This document shows, piece by piece, positions 62,791 through 64,000 of a stretch of 64,000 nucleotides of DNA. How positions within the stretch are numbered: the stretch's first letter is position 1; every line of letters begins with the position of its first letter. This DNA is from Rubrobacter aplysinae (GTDB taxonomy: Bacteria > Actinomycetota > Rubrobacteria > Rubrobacterales > Rubrobacteraceae), in the NCBI RefSeq assembly GCF_001029505.1, contig NZ_LEKH01000001.1, forward strand, positions 337,648-401,647. The letters are read 5' to 3'. A program made the position numbers and the translations under genes. The notes below the pieces were generated by a model. That model was not told the origin of the DNA and ran no database searches. It was given only the letters and a program-made list of their open reading frames with translations.

Positions 62791-62935
62791 ACTTCCTCAC
62801 GTCGCCGGGGGTCTGAAGGGGTCACGAGAAGGTAAAGGGATAACAGTCACGAGAAGGTAAAGGGATAACAAATAGAAGGAGTCGCCCGGGGAGGATGGGG
62901 AGAACAGGCGACTCCTATTCGGCATTATACATCGG
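62791..62935 (-). ncRNA. Possible minus-strand small RNA with C-rich loop
   Basis: On the minus strand TATAAT (62929-62924) precedes a 10-base-pair perfect stem, AGGAGTCGCC/GGCGACTCCT (arms at 62877-62886 and 62907-62916 on the plus strand). Its loop is pyrimidine-rich, with CTCCCC and CCTCCCC, like anti-Shine-Dalgarno loops of regulatory RNAs. Two more CCTTCTC motifs follow in the 25-base repeats. No good -35 element and no clear 3' end are visible, so this is a candidate only. Confidence 0.3.
62821..62870 (+). repeat. Perfect 25-base tandem duplication after secG
   Basis: Two identical 25-base copies (62821-62845, 62846-62870) begin GTCACGAGAAGGTAAAGGGA. Each carries the purine motif GAGAAGG; on the minus strand the copies read TTACCTTCTC. 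Confidence 0.95.
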
Positions 62936-62984
62936 AGTTCAAGAGAAAGCGTGGGCTTCTTTACACGCGACCCACTCCGCAGCA

Positions 62985-63012
62985 CAGAGCCCCGGCGTCT
63001 GCCGGGGCTCTG
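62985..63012. terminator. 12-bp hairpin between secG region and tRNA-Leu
   Basis: CAGAGCCCCGGC (62985-62996), loop GTCT, GCCGGGGCTCTG (63001-63012). It could end the glycolytic/secG transcript from one side and the tRNA transcript from the other. Confidence 0.55.
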
Positions 63013-63042
63013 ATCGTACCTACGGTACTCGTGGTGCCTGTG

Positions 63043-63127
63043 TGTCGGAGGGGGGACTCGAACCCCCACGTCCGCGATGGACACTAGCCCCTCAAGCTAG
63101 CGCGTCTACCTATTCCGCCACTCCGAC
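63043..63127 (-). tRNA. tRNA-Leu (anticodon GAG)
   Basis: This class II tRNA has acceptor arms GTCGGAG and CTCCGAC. The anticodon stem CTAGC/GCTAG encloses loop TTGAGGG, so it reads CUC/CUU. It has a long variable arm and T-loop GGGGTTCGAGTCCCC. The 3' CCA is not encoded (the discriminator A is followed by CAC), unlike the other tRNA-Leu in this window. Confidence 0.95.
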
Positions 63128-63181
63128 TCGGTGTAACGTGGTAACTAGACGAGTATACGAGAAGCCCCGACGGTATTCAAC

Positions 63182-63907
63182 TCATTCAACTCCCGGCCGT
63201 GGTCTCGGCGTCTCGCGCTTGGGGGCCCCGGCCCGCAGCAGAGACCGGGCCAGGGCGGCGTAGCCCGCGTCGTTGGGGTGAATGTCCCGCTCGCCGCCCT
63301 CGTAGCGGCGTAGGTACTCCTCCGTGTGGCCCCGAAAGAGGCGGCCGCCCTCTGCGACCGAGGCCCCGTTGGCGCGGGCGGTGGCCCGGATCTCCTCGTT
63401 CATCTCTCCGGTCCAGCGATCCGTGAAGCCTCCGGGAGCGGGGTTGTACAGGGTGAGCACGGTTATCTCGGGCGGCGGGCTGGAGGCCCCGCCCAGTGTC
63501 TCCAGGATAAAGCCCAGGTCCTCGCCATACTCCGAGATAGCCTCCCGTCGTCGCCGGTCGGAGGCGTCCCGGGCCCGTAGGAGGTCGTTGCCCCCGAGCG
63601 AGAGCGTTACCCGGGAGCCCGGGTAACGCTGCAGAAAGCTCTCGGCCCGCCGGAGCTGCGAGTCTCCCTCGGGGTATCTCCCGATAAAGCTCTCCGCCGT
63701 CTCGCCCGAGAGCCCGAGCTGGCGGTACCCGACCTCCCGGCCGGTACGCTCCTCGAGGGCCTCCCGGTACAGTGCCGAGTAGCTCGTCTGCGAGGGGGCG
63801 GACGAGCCTACGCCGGCGGCTAGCGAATCTCCGAGAGAGGCATATCCCAGGGGCTCTTCTCCGGAGCAGGACACTAGGCAGAATCGACATTTGCGGATCA
63901 TAGCCAC
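63182..63907 (-). CDS. SGNH/GDSL-family hydrolase, possibly a short-signal lipoprotein
   Basis: This 241-residue hydrolase has all four SGNH blocks: block I GYASLGDSLAAG with the Ser nucleophile, block II with conserved Gly (QLGLSGETAESF), block III LSLGGNDLL with Asn, and block V DIHPNDAGYAALA with Asp and His. Family enzymes are esterases, lipases or acetyl-hydrolases of wall polymers. The N-terminus CRFCLVSCSGEEP looks like a lipobox (LVSC) behind an unusually short hydrophobic stretch, so export is uncertain. The start is GTG 63907, with ATG 63901 as an alternative. The gene lies close to the window end but is complete. Confidence 0.85.
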   Translation of the reverse strand: MAMIRKCRFCLVSCSGEEPLGYASLGDSLAAGVGSSAPSQTSYSALYREALEERTGREVGYRQLGLSGETAESFIGRYPEGDSQLRRAESFLQRYPGSRVTLSLGGNDLLRARDASDRRRREAISEYGEDLGFILETLGGASSPPPEITVLTLYNPAPGGFTDRWTGEMNEEIRATARANGASVAEGGRLFRGHTEEYLRRYEGGERDIHPNDAGYAALARSLLRAGAPKRETPRPRPGVE

Positions 63908-64000
63908 ATTAGAGAAGCTGCCAGATACACGAAAGACTTATAGTACAGGGCCTTCCTATCGTAACGAGTGGCGATACGCCGGAAGCACTTGAGCTTACCA

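Overview
The window is high-G+C bacterial DNA whose gene order is actinobacterial. Two blocks place it: polA-rpsA-coaE-(transglycosylase)-uvrB-(MFS)...uvrA, and uvrC-rapZ-yvcK-whiA-gap-pgk-tpiA-secG. Both are arrangements I know from Actinobacteria. Together with the large 180-class NAD-glutamate dehydrogenase, a carotenoid/retinal gene pair and many start codons lying 6-9 bases after a TANNNT box, this points to a deep-branching, probably Rubrobacter-like actinobacterium. The genus is an inference and no 16S gene is present. I see no intact insertion sequence, prophage, CRISPR array or rRNA operon.

Layout. 0.3-4.3 kb: PfpI/DJ-1 protein, lycopene cyclase plus Blh (beta-carotene cleavage to retinal), a YdjM-like membrane protein and pterin dehydratase. 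4.4-14.0 kb: giant NAD-GDH, a lipoprotein, an SRPBCC protein, a Baeyer-Villiger-type monooxygenase with an SDR, and a Yip1-like protein. 14.0-24.0 kb (minus strand): one long run reading PAS-LuxR regulator, then PPDK-like orphan domain, 31-residue ORF, two tandem universal stress proteins, cydD, cydC, cydA, cydB. This looks like a respiratory/redox stress unit. 24.4-34.2 kb: tRNA-Leu(CAA), polA, rpsA, coaE, transglycosylase, glyoxalase-like protein, uvrB, MFS. 34.4-38.5 kb (minus strand): a small frameshifted gene, a PH-domain protein, ammonium transporter, PucR-type regulator. 38.7-48.1 kb: uvrA, MetE-like methyltransferase, a Pro/Gln-repeat membrane protein, a sodium-dependent transporter with its tiny MetS-type partner, a phosphodiesterase and a membrane protein. 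48.1-52.7 kb: a low-G+C gene-free stretch, then an ECF sigma factor, a zinc-finger anti-sigma domain fused to a membrane permease-like domain, two further permease-like proteins and an ABC ATPase. 52.8-64 kb: phosphoribosyltransferase, uvrC, rapZ, an SDR, yvcK, whiA, gap, pgk, tpiA, secG, a structured intergenic region, tRNA-Leu(GAG) and an SGNH hydrolase.

How the genes work together. All three UvrABC excinuclease subunits and DNA polymerase I, the enzymes that cut and refill a lesion in nucleotide excision repair, lie within about 31 kb. Three of the four appear to be transcribed as leaderless mRNAs. gap-pgk-tpiA is a lower-glycolysis unit. cydAB (high-affinity quinol oxidase) is joined to its assembly ABC transporter cydDC and to stress proteins. 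The ECF/anti-sigma/ABC cluster looks like a self-contained envelope-stress or peptide-response module and may have been acquired laterally.

Several start codons were moved to the one with a convincing Shine-Dalgarno sequence (NAD-GDH, SRPBCC, cydB, PAS-LuxR, polA, glyoxalase, amt, uvrA, ABC ATPase). cydD has no ATG/GTG/TTG that keeps its first membrane helix and probably starts at ATC.
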